Shown: positions 11,729-21,755 of the stretch, one piece after another
How the letters are laid out: every line of letters begins with the position of its first letter
How positions within the stretch are numbered: position 1 is the stretch's first letter
Notes under the pieces: generated by a model
Seen by the model: the letters and a program-made list of their open reading frames with translations, nothing else
What the model was told of the DNA's origin: nothing
Databases searched by the model: none
Assembly: GCF_965363235.1 (NCBI RefSeq)
Contig: NC_134839.1
Location: 99,963,743 to 100,027,742 of the forward strand
Source: Mytilus galloprovincialis
Taxonomy: Eukaryota > Mollusca > Bivalvia > Mytilida > Mytilidae
DNA length: 64,000 nucleotides
Reading direction: 5' to 3'
Program-made: the position numbers and the translations under genes

Positions 11729-12243
11729 ACCGGAGATCAAAAGACACAGTCTTAGCTAACAACTGATAGAATAAACAACTACTAGAATATGTCATCGTAA
11801 TATTCCTAGAAATCCAGCGGCCTGATTTATAAAATTTAAAACAAAACAATAATATTAAAAAAAATATGATGTACACCAACAAACGACAACAACTGAATTA
11901 CAGGCACCGGACTTGGAACAGTCACATAAGTTCGATAGAATAGATGAAGCGTTGCATGAATTGCAGAACTTATGAGCGGAAGTACAGAAAATGTAACGGA
12001 CAGAAAGCTGGATTGATGATCTTAAATAGTCTAGTTTTATGCATATAGTAAACTTGAATACAGCAGGTAGCTTTTAATCCGAATTAAATAAGTATATTAT
12101 CCATTCCTTATATTCATGCAAAGACTCTTTTAACAGAAATGTTACCGCATCTCTGGAAAACTCAATATTAAGAAATTACGTCCGCAAACATACTAGTAAT
12201 AACTCTATGACATATTTTGAATTGAATATATACTTATAGAGTA

Positions 12244-15200
12244 ATGTCATACGGTCAACCTCCTTATAATCCAAACTACGGATGTCCCGGATATGGTCCT
12301 CCACAGCCATCCTATCCGTATGGACAAGGCGGACACGGCGGCGGATATCCACAGCAACCGTATCCTCAGCCATATTATGCACAACAACCACAAACGTAAG
12401 TTACGTTATTAGCACATATAATCTTTATTTTGGAATTCCACCTAACTCAGGCAAAGATGATTTTCTATCGCAGTCATAACTTATTTAAAACCAAATTCAT
12501 ACACACACCGATATTTTCAAATTTATTTGATCAAACAAACATTTTTTAAAGCTGGCAAATTTTAGTAACCTTAGTGGGTCTCCGACAGTCCTCATCTATA
12601 TACTCTTGCTTATAATATCTTATTAAAAATCGTTTGTCTGATTCCATCAAAGGACGTCTTATGGAGAGACATAGAACTTAGTTATACTGTGTACGTATGC
12701 TGTTACTGCTTTTTCCACATTGACATCACTTTAATATAATTATAGTCAATTTAACTATCGTAAGTTTATTGTCTCAATACTACGGAAGCGTATTAGGGAC
12801 ATAGTAAAAATTAAATTGGCAATGTACTTTTTTTTCAAAGTCCAAAGTTTGACATTTCAAATCTCGAAATTTTGACTTAAACTTGAAATTTTGACTTTTT
12901 TAAAACTGGAAATTTCGACTTTCTTTAAACTCAAGATTCGACTTATTGTTAACTCAAAATTTCGACTTTTTATAAACTCGAAATTTCGACTTTGAACTCG
13001 AAATTTCATTTTTTTAAATCTCGAAATTTTTAATATAAAGATAAAATTTTGACTTTTGAAATCTCGAAATTGTAACTTTTTCTAAGTATTTTTAAAACTT
13101 TGTTGTTAGTATTCAAACAGTTATTACAATTTTAGAAGGAGTAGACATGGACGCAAATTACTAAAGCGTCATTCATACATTTTGGCAATTTAAGAAATTG
13201 GTTTTATTCTTAAATTAATATTGAAGAGTTTCATTCGGAAAGAACATGCATGTGATAGAAAAAAAAATTTCCCCCATATTTCATGTTTTAGTTTCCACGA
13301 CATTGTCATAGGATCGTCAGCCCATGTTTTATAGTTGGTTTTAAAGGCCTGTTTTTCCCAAATAGCAAGTCACTGACTATGCCTTGTTTAAACAATGGTA
13401 AATTAAGTGGCAAATATGCCATGCATATTCAGGACAACTCATGAGCTGCTCAGTAATCTAGTTTATGAATTTTGAAATGTTGGTTCTTTTTTCTGGAACA
13501 TTTATTAAACTCTACAAGTTGGCATTCTTATGACACAACTATTAACCCTTGTCTTTTTATATTAGACTGTTGAATACAAGTTTGGCTACACGTTTGGCGT
13601 AATATAGGTGTGTCGGAATAACGCCCGGGGTTGTCTTGATACTCATATCTAAAGTCCAGACTTGAAATATATATTTGTACGTGAAACATATCATTCCATT
13701 TATTCTTCCGCGAAAACAAGATTTTCTTTTTTTTTTTTTTTTTTTTTTTAAATGTTCAAATATTTTATTTGAATTTTACATTTGTTAGAGATACATGAAG
13801 TACCGGTACCTTATCCCGGCCTCGTTAACGTTAGTATATAGCATTTTATTGATAAGTAAGTACTTGTTAGTGCACAATATGTATATATAGTAATAATGAC
13901 ATGTATGTAACTGAATAGAAATATGATAACAAGATGTATAATAAATTCTAATTTATGAAATTAATTTAATTTTTTCTGCAACCAGATTATGGAATTTTTC
14001 ATATTTGCCTTCTTTATTTATCAATATTTCGTGATATTGAAGAAATTCTTTTTTGAAAATTTCAAACATATTAATTTGTTTTGTTTTTTGTTCGGATGTA
14101 TAGTATCCTTTGTATACAGTAAAAATAATAATTGTAATTAAATCATTTATACTGTAGTAACTTGTATCGTTTATTTTGTATCCGTACAAAAGTGATTTAA
14201 TTGATATGATGTGATGTCCTATTTTAAGTTTATCAAGTAAAAGTTTTATTTTATCCCAAAATGATTTCAGAAATTTGCATGTTAAAAAGTAGTGCTCATA
14301 ATCTTCGATGACATCACAAATATTACATAGCGGAGTTTTAGTTATTTTCCAAGAGAAAAGTAATTGTTTGGTTGGTAAAATGTAGTGCAGAAATTTCCAT
14401 CTTAACATTTTGAATTTATTATCTTGTATATAATAAAAGATATAATTTAGCATTTGTTGTCTTTTGTTTGTGTTGTTTTCCAAGATAAATATGTTGTCCC
14501 ATTTTTGAAATCCTATTGGTTTTTCATAATATCTATTTAAGAGGGAGATGTAAATGTCTTTGGAGGAAATGTTTTTAAGTGATACCATTTTTCCTTTTTT
14601 ATCTTTAAATTTATATTCGGAGTCAGTGGCAACTTTTGTTTTTAATGATTCTTCTTTAGTTAGCTCTTGTAACCACTGTTTTGGTATTGCTTTCATTAAT
14701 ATAGAATATTCTGAAAACCAGTTAGCATGACAGGAAAGTTTATCTAAGATCATGTTTTGATTAAATTTTCCTTTATTATCAATAATGTCATTTAAAAAAA
14801 GAATTTTGCTGTTTATCCAGTTTTTGAAGATGAGACATTTACCGTTTAATTTGATATTTTTATTGCCCCATATAAGCTGCTGTCTTATTTGTTTATATGA
14901 TAGATGATTCAATTCCTTTTCAGATTTTGTATTTATCCATGATTTGATTATTCTTAAGTAAAATTGTGGAATTAGTTCTTTCAGTTTATAGACCAAATTA
15001 ATATTGTTGAAATTCATTTTAAATATAAGGAATTCTTGTCCAAATTTATCAAAATAAAATCTTGGCAATACTTTCCAATTGGGTGATAGATCTTCGTTTT
15101 CGATGAGTTTTTTTACCCAACTAATATTTATCGCTTCTAGATATTTATCTATGTTTATCATTTTAAGCCCGCCAGCATGGTAATTTTTACTTATTATATC

Positions 15201-18200
15201 CCTTTTAACCTTTTCAGATTTATTATTCCATATAAAACTGTATATTATTTTTTTAAATTTTGCTAGGTATTCGTTATCAATTTCGGTTACAGATGCAACA
15301 TAAGTAATATTCGGTAAGATTAATGATTTAACAAGAGTTATCTTACCTAACATAGTTAAATTTCTTTTATTCCAATCTTTAATTATTTTTTCAGATTTTT
15401 CGTATTGTCGTTGCAAGTTTAATTTTTTACACTCATTTTTATTAAGTCCAAAGTATATTCCTAAAACTTTTATAGGTTTTTGTGTAAAATTAATGTTTTC
15501 AACTTTATCTTTGCAGGCTTTTAAATTGCCGAGCCATATTCCTTCTGTTTTATTTCGGTTAAGCTTTAGGCCTGAAAGTGATCCAAAAATTTCTATAATA
15601 TTCAGAGTTAATGACACTTCTTGTTTTGAATTTAAAAATAAAGTGGTGTCGTCTGCAAGCTGGCTTAATTTTAATGTATGGGTTTTATTATCTAGTTTAA
15701 TTTGAAAGCCTTTAAAATTTTTATTTTGTCTTAATCTACTAGCTAAAATTTCAACAGCAATTACGAAAATTATAGAACTCGCGGGACACCCTTGACGGAT
15801 ACCGCGCTCAATGTTGAAGGGTCTTGAAATCCAGCCATTATTTAATATGCAACCCTTTATATCTGTGTATAAAGTATTTATCCACCTCAAAAGAGATTCC
15901 TGGAAGCCAAATTTCTTTAAAGAACAATACATAAATTCCCATTCTAGCGAGTCAAATGCCTTTGTGAAGTCTAAAAATAAGATAGCTCCATCTACATTGA
16001 ATTTTTCCGAATAATCTATAATATCCTGGATTTGTCTAATATTAAATCCTATATATCTGTTTTTTACATAACCGTTTTGATCACTATGAATGATTTTATG
16101 CAATATTGGTTTCAGTCTTTGTGCAAGAGAGTATGCTATAATTTTGGTATCTACATTTAGTAAGGTAATTGGTCTATAATTATCTAAATTTAATGGGTCA
16201 TTTTTCTTGTATATAAGGGTAATCAATCCAAGTTTCTGAGAATTTGTTAATTCTTTTTTTTCATAGCAATTATTAAAAACATCTACAGCAAAGGTTTGTA
16301 AATTTGACCAGAAAGCTCTATAAAATTCAATTGAGAGACCATCGATACCTGGTGTTTTATTAAGTTTCATTTTAAAAACAGATTGTGTACATTCCTCTAT
16401 TGTCAGGTTGCCGTCAATTTCATTACCTTCTTTTGTACTTAATTTGTAATTTATTTTAGTTTTTTCAATATAATTTTCAATTTCTGTTAGATCAGGATTA
16501 GTTGACTTATATAAATTGACATAATAATTTCTCCCCGTTTCTAATATTTTGCCTTGATCTTCTGTTAATTCTCCTTTACTGTCTCTTATAGCAGTAATGT
16601 TTTTCCTTGTTTGTCTTGATTTTTCTAATCCCAAAAAATATTTTGTATTTTTTTCGCCCTCTTCTATCCATTTAACTCGTGATCTTATTTGTGCCCCTTT
16701 TATTTTATCTGAATATAAAGTTTGTAGTGTTTCTTCTGTTTTATTTATTGAATCTATTATATTTGGCAAATTATTATTTTTTTCATCTATGTAGTTATCG
16801 TGAATTTCATTCAAAAGTTTAAGTTCTTGTTCTAGTTTTGTAATTTCATCTCTTTTATGTTTAGCTTTTATTTTACAATGTTCTATAGTTTTCTCTCTAA
16901 CTTCTATTTTAAAAAGATCCCACACGATTGCTAGACTTTTTTTATTTCTTAATTTTTCATATTTATCTATCAAAGTATTTATTTTTAGTTTGTATGATTC
17001 GTCGTTAAGGATATTATTGTTTAATTTGAAGTATCCCTTTCCTTTGTTCCCTTGACAATGATTAATTTTAAGTGAAATCGCTAAGTGATCTGTATATTGA
17101 ATTGTTGCAGGTCGTATATCAGTGCTGAGTACTCTTGGTCTCACATCTTCACTTACTAGAAAATAATCAATTCTACTAGCTACTTCATTATTTTTTCTTT
17201 TCCAGGTATATTGCGTTTTATTTGGATTTATAGCTCTCCATATATCTATAACTTTTAGTTTTTTTATCAGAGTTTTTAGCCCATTTGTCTTATTTTTTAT
17301 TTTTTGTTGATCTTTTCTATTACTTTTTCTATCTTTTATATTAAGCGTTTCATTCATATCACCGCCTATGATAATTATACCAAGACTATATTTTTCAATG
17401 ACACTTAAAGCTTTTTTAAAGAATATATTTCTATCTTTACTTGTGTTTGGGGCATAAAGGTTTACAAAAGTAAATATATTTTTGTCGATTTCTATGTTGA
17501 TTAAAACAATTCTTCCGTGTTGATCTACATATTTATCTATGATTTCATACTTAATTTTTTGGTTGATATAAATCGAAACACCTCTTGATTGTGTGCTTCC
17601 AAAACTATGATATAAATCGCCCGTAAATTCTTTATCTATTAAATTGTTCGAAAAATGTGTTTCTTGTAAAAATATTATGTTGCATTTTTGTTGTTTTATC
17701 CATTCTTTTAGTCTAATTCTTTTTTCATATTTTCCTAACCCCTGACAATTTAAAGAACATATATGCAATGGATTAAGTGACATCTTGATTTTGTTTTTAA
17801 AAAAGTATTTGATACATGTATTTCAAATATAAAAAGCATAATATACATACAAATATATACAGAATTTAGAGATAAAAATACAATCATATGTGCATCTCTA
17901 GTGACAGTTTTAGCTTTGACTGTACATGTGTGAGTTGCTAGACGAAATATAATTACATGTACACACATACATTTAATTTCATATTGACCGACTTTAATAG
18001 GTTTCCACCTATTTCTATATTTAGAATTGTTAGCTGGTAAAATATATTGACCTTCACATGTAAAACGATTAATTCGCACGAGGATTAACTTTAATAGACT
18101 AATATACCGTACATAGAAATATATAAATGTGATGGATGTAATATATATCTTTCTGAATTGGTGAGTATTGAATTTATTTTTCGTTAATTGTATATTTTTA

Positions 18201-21200
18201 AAACACTTTTCAGAAATAAAGACATTAATAACCAAGTAGCAAAAATAACGGGAGAATATTATCAAATACTTTCGTATGCTTGTGATAACAGTACAGATAA
18301 TATTACAACTATTTTGTTTAAGGGGCTTGACTTTAATTATACAGATATTTAGCAGAACACGGAGATTCTGATGCAAATAATTAAAAGAATGAAGACATAA
18401 TACATGAATGAAAACTTTTGAGGCTACAACTAAAAAAGGATAATTATCTGCATATAAAAACAGGTATAAATAGGTCAAACTGATTTGTTTACATTTTGTA
18501 TACAGGTGTGTGGAAATGGCGATGGAATTAATTTGCATATCTATATAAATATAGTAGAGTGCTATTGCTTTTCTGTTTACATGATTATATGACATAGCGC
18601 ACATATTGATATTGTGGTACAATGAAGCACAAATTATTACATATATATATATAACTATACTAGTTGTTTCATATGAAAAAAAAAAGAATTAGTTTCATTG
18701 ATCTATACATATTATATTGACAACAATCTATATATAGAGTTTATTGTTTTATTTTGTTTTGTGCAGAGTATATACAATCTAATGTTATTGTATCATACAC
18801 TGCCACATATTTTTTTAATTGTTTTTTATGAATATATATAAAATAGGAGTATATACAGATATTTGTACAAGTACAAATTATTATGTCCATTGACTTAGGC
18901 ATTGTTGTATGGATAATATATTTTGAAAGGAAATGGTATATGGTAACTGTTCTTGTACCTATGTCTTTGATGATTTACTGGAATCAGTTTGTCTTTTGTG
19001 ATATTCATCTGTAGGGGTTGTTGCTGGTCTTTTCCCCTGTTTTTGTACTGGTGTTGTTGATTCAGGGTTTACAATGAATTTGTCTATTGGTCCTTTTGAT
19101 TCAACTTTTGGCTTGTTTTTTGTTTTGTCTTTGTTTTTCTTTTTTCTTGTTTTTTTCTCCTGTGAATCAGGATCAATTTCTGTAACGACTTTACTGATAG
19201 CTGTTGTTGTTGCTGTTATTGCTTCTGTAGGTAGCAATATGGACTGTGAAGGTGGGGTTTCACTGTGATCAACATGATCACCAATGTCAGTCTCTTCCCC
19301 ACTTTCACTTTCACTAGAATCAGACTGGTCATCTGTTTTATTAGCTTCATTGTCTGATGCTGTTTTACTAGGAGTGTCATTATGTGGTGCTGGTTTACTA
19401 GGAGTTTGGCATTCTTTTGCTTTATGCCCTTCTTTTCCACATTCATTACAAACCCAATCGTTTTGGCATTTGTCCTGTTTGTGTCCCTTTTTCAGGCATT
19501 TTTGACAAGTAATATGTGCATTTATGTAGATTTGGCCTTTGTAATATATTTTGGCATTGTACTTGCTTATCCTTGTGAATCTGGGTAGTGTGCCTTCCAA
19601 TGGTTCGACAAAAAAGATTCTGTCTCCAGATTGGCAGTCGGTCATTTCGCCATTTATTCTCACTCTCTCTCTGAAATAGCTTGTAACGACTACGCCATTA
19701 GATTGAAAGAACGAGAAGATCATACCGTCCTCAGCTGATAATGGAATGTTGGACACACGTATTCGGAGGTATTCTGGGCGTTGTTCAGCTACAGGGATTC
19801 TTGGGTTTTTATCGTATACTGTTAAAAGTTTGTTACGTATAGATACACCTCTTGTAAGGAGGTGATCTCTTGCTAGTTCTTGTGCAAGATAAATACGCCA
19901 CATTCCCTTGACTCTTTGTAACCCTTTCATTTGGAATCTGGGTACCTCTGAACCGATACTTTTGTAAACTTCTTCATGTTGTAAGAAGTCTTTTTGTTGG
20001 AGTTCTGTATTGCCAAATAAATCTGTTTCTAAAATGAATACCGGTTTTACTGACCTCAGTTCCTCAAGACCTTCATGTATCGGGTAAAAGTTGGTATGTT
20101 TATGATATGCTGGTTGTGAAACCGCATCGGAATATGAGTTGATTTCAGCCATGTTGTTTGTTTTGGTTTTCTTGACTGGTTGGATATATTAAATTTACGG
20201 TGTTAAGCGTTTGTTAAAATGTTTAATATACTTTTCAAACTTTCCTGATTGTTATTTTCTGTAACACTATACAAATTGGTAATCTTAGACGAATATTTCT
20301 TTGGTTATTTAACAATATTTAAGGAGCACGACGAGTTCCGTGGATATCGTTCGATGCCCCTTACATCCTTTTCTATCTAAAATGGTTTAGTTTATTAAAA
20401 TATGCTTATCAAGATTATGATGTATATGGCTCTCCGCTTGATGATAAAAATGACTGTGAATGTGATAGTTGCAAGCGTATAAATATTGAGGAAAAGTCGA
20501 AATTTTGAGTTTTAAAAAGTTATAATTTGGAGTTAAAAAAAAAGTTGAAATTTCGAGTTTAGAAAAAGCAGAAATTTCGAGTTTTAGAAAAGGCAAAATT
20601 TCGATCGAGTTTTAAAAAGGGCAAAATTTCGACTTCTTAAAAAGTCAAAATTTCAAGATTTTAGAAAGTCAAAATTTCTTGTTAAAGTAAAAATTTAGTT
20701 AGAAAAGTGTCAATTTCGAGTTAAAGTCGAAATTTTAAGATTTGAAATGTCAAAATTTCGACTTTGAAAAAAAAGTTCACTGCCATTTTTGTTTTACTAT
20801 GTCCCTTATACGCTTCCGTACAATACTGTATACCATAACCATTTAATATAAATGTGTTTGTGCTAATAAATATTGTCTTTTGTCTGTCACTTGTTAGTTT
20901 ACAGTAACAGGTGTACTTATAGATCTCTGAACAATGGATAAATATTTATGAGACAAGTGTCTGTTGTTAGTTAGTACCAACATTATTTTTTACATACAGA
21001 GTAAGTTTGGTTGACAATACACGCATTGCTGTATCATATATGTCCCTGAACCAATAAAGAACGATTTGAACTCCCATACACATCTTACATAGCAAAAATC
21101 ACAACACAGTGTTCAGGCAGCAGAAACATTCTGTATGTACTAAGCTATTACGTATCACCATCAATGCCTGTCTCTCTTTACAGGGAAATTTATAAAAAAG

Positions 21201-21418
21201 AGAACCAAGTACTTGTCTATAAATTTGAGTTGGTAAATGACAATATCTGCATATCGTTTGTATGAGACATAGTGGACATGCTTTTAATCATGTTAACTTC
21301 TTTGTTTTACAGAGTAGTGGTACATGACAGGGATAAGAAGAAAGATGGCTGTCAATCGTGTCTGTATGCTTTACTGGCCGTTCTTTGTTGTTGTTGTGTC
21401 TGTGATATGTTAGACTGA
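12244..21418 (+). CDS. Small CYSTM-type protein, two coding exons, large intron
   Basis: Exon 1 is 12244-12395 and ends AC|GTAAG; exon 2 is 21313-21418 after TTTTACAG. The phase (2) matches, giving 85 residues. Residues 1-51 are a Gly-Tyr-Pro-Gln-rich segment with repeats such as 'YPQQPYPQP'. The C-terminus runs 'VVVHDRDKKKDGCQSC' and then a hydrophobic stretch ending 'CCCCVCDMLD', which is the layout of cysteine-rich tail (CYSTM) proteins: a charged linker followed by a short Cys-packed membrane-associating segment. Such proteins are small, membrane-bound and often linked to stress in plants and yeast; their role in animals is little known. The 8.9-kb intron contains a nested transposon pair. 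A paralogue with the same intron phase and tail lies at 23973-25304 in convergent orientation. Confidence 0.8.
13086..13726. other. Left interior of the long-TIR element
   Basis: This AT-rich stretch lies between the tandem subterminal repeats and the LINE poly(A) tail. No recognisable protein was found; short open frames on the minus strand near 13528-13719 could not be assigned. Confidence 0.4.
13953..17783 (-). CDS. LINE ORF2: endonuclease and reverse transcriptase
   Basis: The 1276-residue protein nicks target DNA and reverse-transcribes the element RNA from the nick. An apurinic-type endonuclease occupies about residues 1-240: 'NCQG' at 12-15, 'LQETH' at 39-43, 'GGDMNE' at 140-145, 'SRIDYF' at 203-208 and the catalytic 'TDH' at 231-233 (SDH in most relatives). 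The reverse transcriptase spans about 470-780, with 'FLDFTKAFD' at 603-611, 'GIRQGCP' at 661-667 and the active-site 'LADDTT' at 709-714 (the family often has FADD or YADD). A Cys-His cluster 'CNIC..HYFLTC' lies near the C-terminus. This order and the ADDTT form fit the L1/Tx1 group. All key catalytic residues are present. The start overlaps the end of the open frame 17750-18622 by 34 bases. Confidence 0.93.
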   Translation of the reverse strand: MSLNPLHICSLNCQGLGKYEKRIRLKEWIKQQKCNIIFLQETHFSNNLIDKEFTGDLYHSFGSTQSRGVSIYINQKIKYEIIDKYVDQHGRIVLINIEIDKNIFTFVNLYAPNTSKDRNIFFKKALSVIEKYSLGIIIIGGDMNETLNIKDRKSNRKDQQKIKNKTNGLKTLIKKLKVIDIWRAINPNKTQYTWKRKNNEVASRIDYFLVSEDVRPRVLSTDIRPATIQYTDHLAISLKINHCQGNKGKGYFKLNNNILNDESYKLKINTLIDKYEKLRNKKSLAIVWDLFKIEVREKTIEHCKIKAKHKRDEITKLEQELKLLNEIHDNYIDEKNNNLPNIIDSINKTEETLQTLYSDKIKGAQIRSRVKWIEEGEKNTKYFLGLEKSRQTRKNITAIRDSKGELTEDQGKILETGRNYYVNLYKSTNPDLTEIENYIEKTKINYKLSTKEGNEIDGNLTIEECTQSVFKMKLNKTPGIDGLSIEFYRAFWSNLQTFAVDVFNNCYEKKELTNSQKLGLITLIYKKNDPLNLDNYRPITLLNVDTKIIAYSLAQRLKPILHKIIHSDQNGYVKNRYIGFNIRQIQDIIDYSEKFNVDGAILFLDFTKAFDSLEWEFMYCSLKKFGFQESLLRWINTLYTDIKGCILNNGWISRPFNIERGIRQGCPASSIIFVIAVEILASRLRQNKNFKGFQIKLDNKTHTLKLSQLADDTTLFLNSKQEVSLTLNIIEIFGSLSGLKLNRNKTEGIWLGNLKACKDKVENINFTQKPIKVLGIYFGLNKNECKKLNLQRQYEKSEKIIKDWNKRNLTMLGKITLVKSLILPNITYVASVTEIDNEYLAKFKKIIYSFIWNNKSEKVKRDIISKNYHAGGLKMINIDKYLEAINISWVKKLIENEDLSPNWKVLPRFYFDKFGQEFLIFKMNFNNINLVYKLKELIPQFYLRIIKSWINTKSEKELNHLSYKQIRQQLIWGNKNIKLNGKCLIFKNWINSKILFLNDIIDNKGKFNQNMILDKLSCHANWFSEYSILMKAIPKQWLQELTKEESLKTKVATDSEYKFKDKKGKMVSLKNISSKDIYISLLNRYYEKPIGFQKWDNIFILENNTNKRQQMLNYIFYYIQDNKFKMLRWKFLHYILPTKQLLFSWKITKTPLCNICDVIEDYEHYFLTCKFLKSFWDKIKLLLDKLKIGHHIISIKSLLYGYKINDTSYYSINDLITIIIFTVYKGYYTSEQKTKQINMFEIFKKEFLQYHEILINKEGKYEKFHNLVAEKIKLIS
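17750..18622 (-). CDS. Unexplained 290-codon open frame between LINE ORF1 and ORF2
   Basis: This frame fills most of the ORF1-ORF2 spacer and runs 34 bases into ORF2 in another frame. The predicted protein is rich in Ile, Tyr, Cys, Leu and His, with several hydrophobic stretches, and I recognise no domain. The composition looks like translated AT-rich DNA, which argues against a gene. However, at this base composition an open run of 290 codons is very unlikely by chance, since about one codon in twelve would be a stop. It may be an extra LINE protein, or a by-product of base bias on one strand. Coding status is undecided. Confidence 0.3.
   Translation of the reverse strand: MYHNINMCAMSYNHVNRKAIALYYIYIDMQINSIAISTHLYTKCKQISLTYLYLFLYADNYPFLVVASKVFIHVLCLHSFNYLHQNLRVLLNICIIKVKPLKQNSCNIICTVITSIRKYLIIFSRYFCYLVINVFISEKCFKNIQLTKNKFNTHQFRKIYITSITFIYFYVRYISLLKLILVRINRFTCEGQYILPANNSKYRNRWKPIKVGQYEIKCMCVHVIIFRLATHTCTVKAKTVTRDAHMIVFLSLNSVYICMYIMLFIFEIHVSNTFLKTKSRCHLIHCIYVL
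18959..20152 (-). CDS. LINE ORF1: RNA-binding protein with two zinc knuckles
   Basis: The 397-residue protein is expected to coat the LINE RNA. Residues of about 35-210 look like a globular nucleic-acid-binding region, followed by two CCHC knuckles with spacing C-x2-C-x4-H-x4-C: C216, C219, H224, C229 and C235, C238, H243, C248. The rest is low complexity: a Ser-Glu-Asp-rich acidic part, then a Lys-rich part near 335-350 and a Ser-Lys C-terminus. This knuckle pair is typical of ORF1 in Tx1-type and related LINEs. The ATG at 20152 starts 'MAEINSYSDA' and is the only plausible start. Confidence 0.9.
   Translation of the reverse strand: MAEINSYSDAVSQPAYHKHTNFYPIHEGLEELRSVKPVFILETDLFGNTELQQKDFLQHEEVYKSIGSEVPRFQMKGLQRVKGMWRIYLAQELARDHLLTRGVSIRNKLLTVYDKNPRIPVAEQRPEYLRIRVSNIPLSAEDGMIFSFFQSNGVVVTSYFRERVRINGEMTDCQSGDRIFFVEPLEGTLPRFTRISKYNAKIYYKGQIYINAHITCQKCLKKGHKQDKCQNDWVCNECGKEGHKAKECQTPSKPAPHNDTPSKTASDNEANKTDDQSDSSESESGEETDIGDHVDHSETPPSQSILLPTEAITATTTAISKVVTEIDPDSQEKKTRKKKNKDKTKNKPKVESKGPIDKFIVNPESTTPVQKQGKRPATTPTDEYHKRQTDSSKSSKT
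20330..20508 (+). other. Coding-like stretch of unknown origin next to the right TIR
   Basis: One plus-strand frame is open from about 20330 to a TGA at 20508. It reads through 'KWFSLLKYAYQDYDVYG' and then 'DDKNDCECDSCKRINIEE' before entering the simple repeat. The Cys spacing looks protein-like, but no start, splice site or family is recognisable. It could be the remains of the long-TIR element's own gene, LINE leader, or chance. Confidence 0.2.
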
Positions 21419-21734
21419 TGTAGAAACATTTGTAATCAGATACTTTAAGTTATTTAAGAATATTGTTATAATTTTACACGGATAATACTTGAACTTTTTA
21501 TTCAGAGTATTTCACTATGGATGAGTCTTTCTTGAAAATATGATTACAAGCAAGAAATATAAAATATATGTATTTTGTCAGTAGTTATATTGATATGAAT
21601 TTAAATTAAATTCTGAATTTAGACTACCATTTAATATAGGGTCTTTCTTCGTGTACCACACAGTGCAGATAAATGACACACACTATGTCTGCTTATACTG
21701 TTATTTTGGTATGATGGATATTTGTTTCATTATG

Positions 21735-21740
21735 AATAAA
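21735..21740 (+). promoter_or_regulatory. Polyadenylation signal of the 12244-21418 gene
   Basis: AATAAA lies 317 bp after the stop codon and is followed by a GT-rich stretch (TGTATTGTATTG), the usual setting of a cleavage site. Confidence 0.55.
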
Positions 21741-21755
21741 GCTGTATTGTATTGT

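Larger units (their letters stand above)
7788..12243. other. Region between the proline-rich gene and the first CYSTM-type gene
   Basis: No supported exon was found. It is very AT-rich and holds a GGAC microsatellite and two palindromic mini-elements, listed separately. The upstream, untranslated exons of both neighbouring genes may lie here: each has an acceptor-like AG close to its first coding ATG. Confidence 0.4.
13727..20409 (-). mobile_element. L1/Tx1-like non-LTR retrotransposon, apparently full length
   Basis: On the minus strand the order is 5' leader, ORF1 (20152-18959), a 1.2-kb spacer, ORF2 (17783-13953), a 3' UTR of about 200 bp, and a poly(A) tail (23 T at 13727-13749 on the plus strand). 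Both ORFs are open from end to end, suggesting recent insertion. The 5' limit is uncertain. The heptamer CAAGATT flanks the tail (13717-13723) and occurs at 20410-20416, and may be a short target duplication, which is the basis of the end given here. It lies inside the long-TIR element, so it is the younger of the two. Confidence 0.8.
12781..20820. mobile_element. Long-terminal-inverted-repeat DNA element, split by a LINE insertion
   Basis: The left end TACGGAAGCGTATTAGGGAC and the right end, read in reverse complement, TACGGAAGCGTATAAGGGAC are inverted repeats. Similarity continues inward through 'ATAGTAAAA' and a poly-T into a long field of tandem 'GAAATTTCGACTTT'-like units (12830-13085 and 20495-20775). 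The whole is flanked by CAATAC on both sides (12775-12780 and 20821-20826). Without the LINE the element would be about 1.4 kb. No transposase is recognisable, so it is non-autonomous or a remnant. A 6-bp duplication does not settle the superfamily. Confidence 0.7.

Noticed and set aside
11535-11882. 115-codon minus-strand open frame
   Set aside because: It reads straight through the palindromic mini-element and its target duplications, so it cannot be an old gene.
12781-20820. Reading the long-TIR element plus LINE ORFs as one large novel element
   Set aside because: The LINE has its own poly(A) tail and leader inside the element, so two nested insertions explain the structure better.
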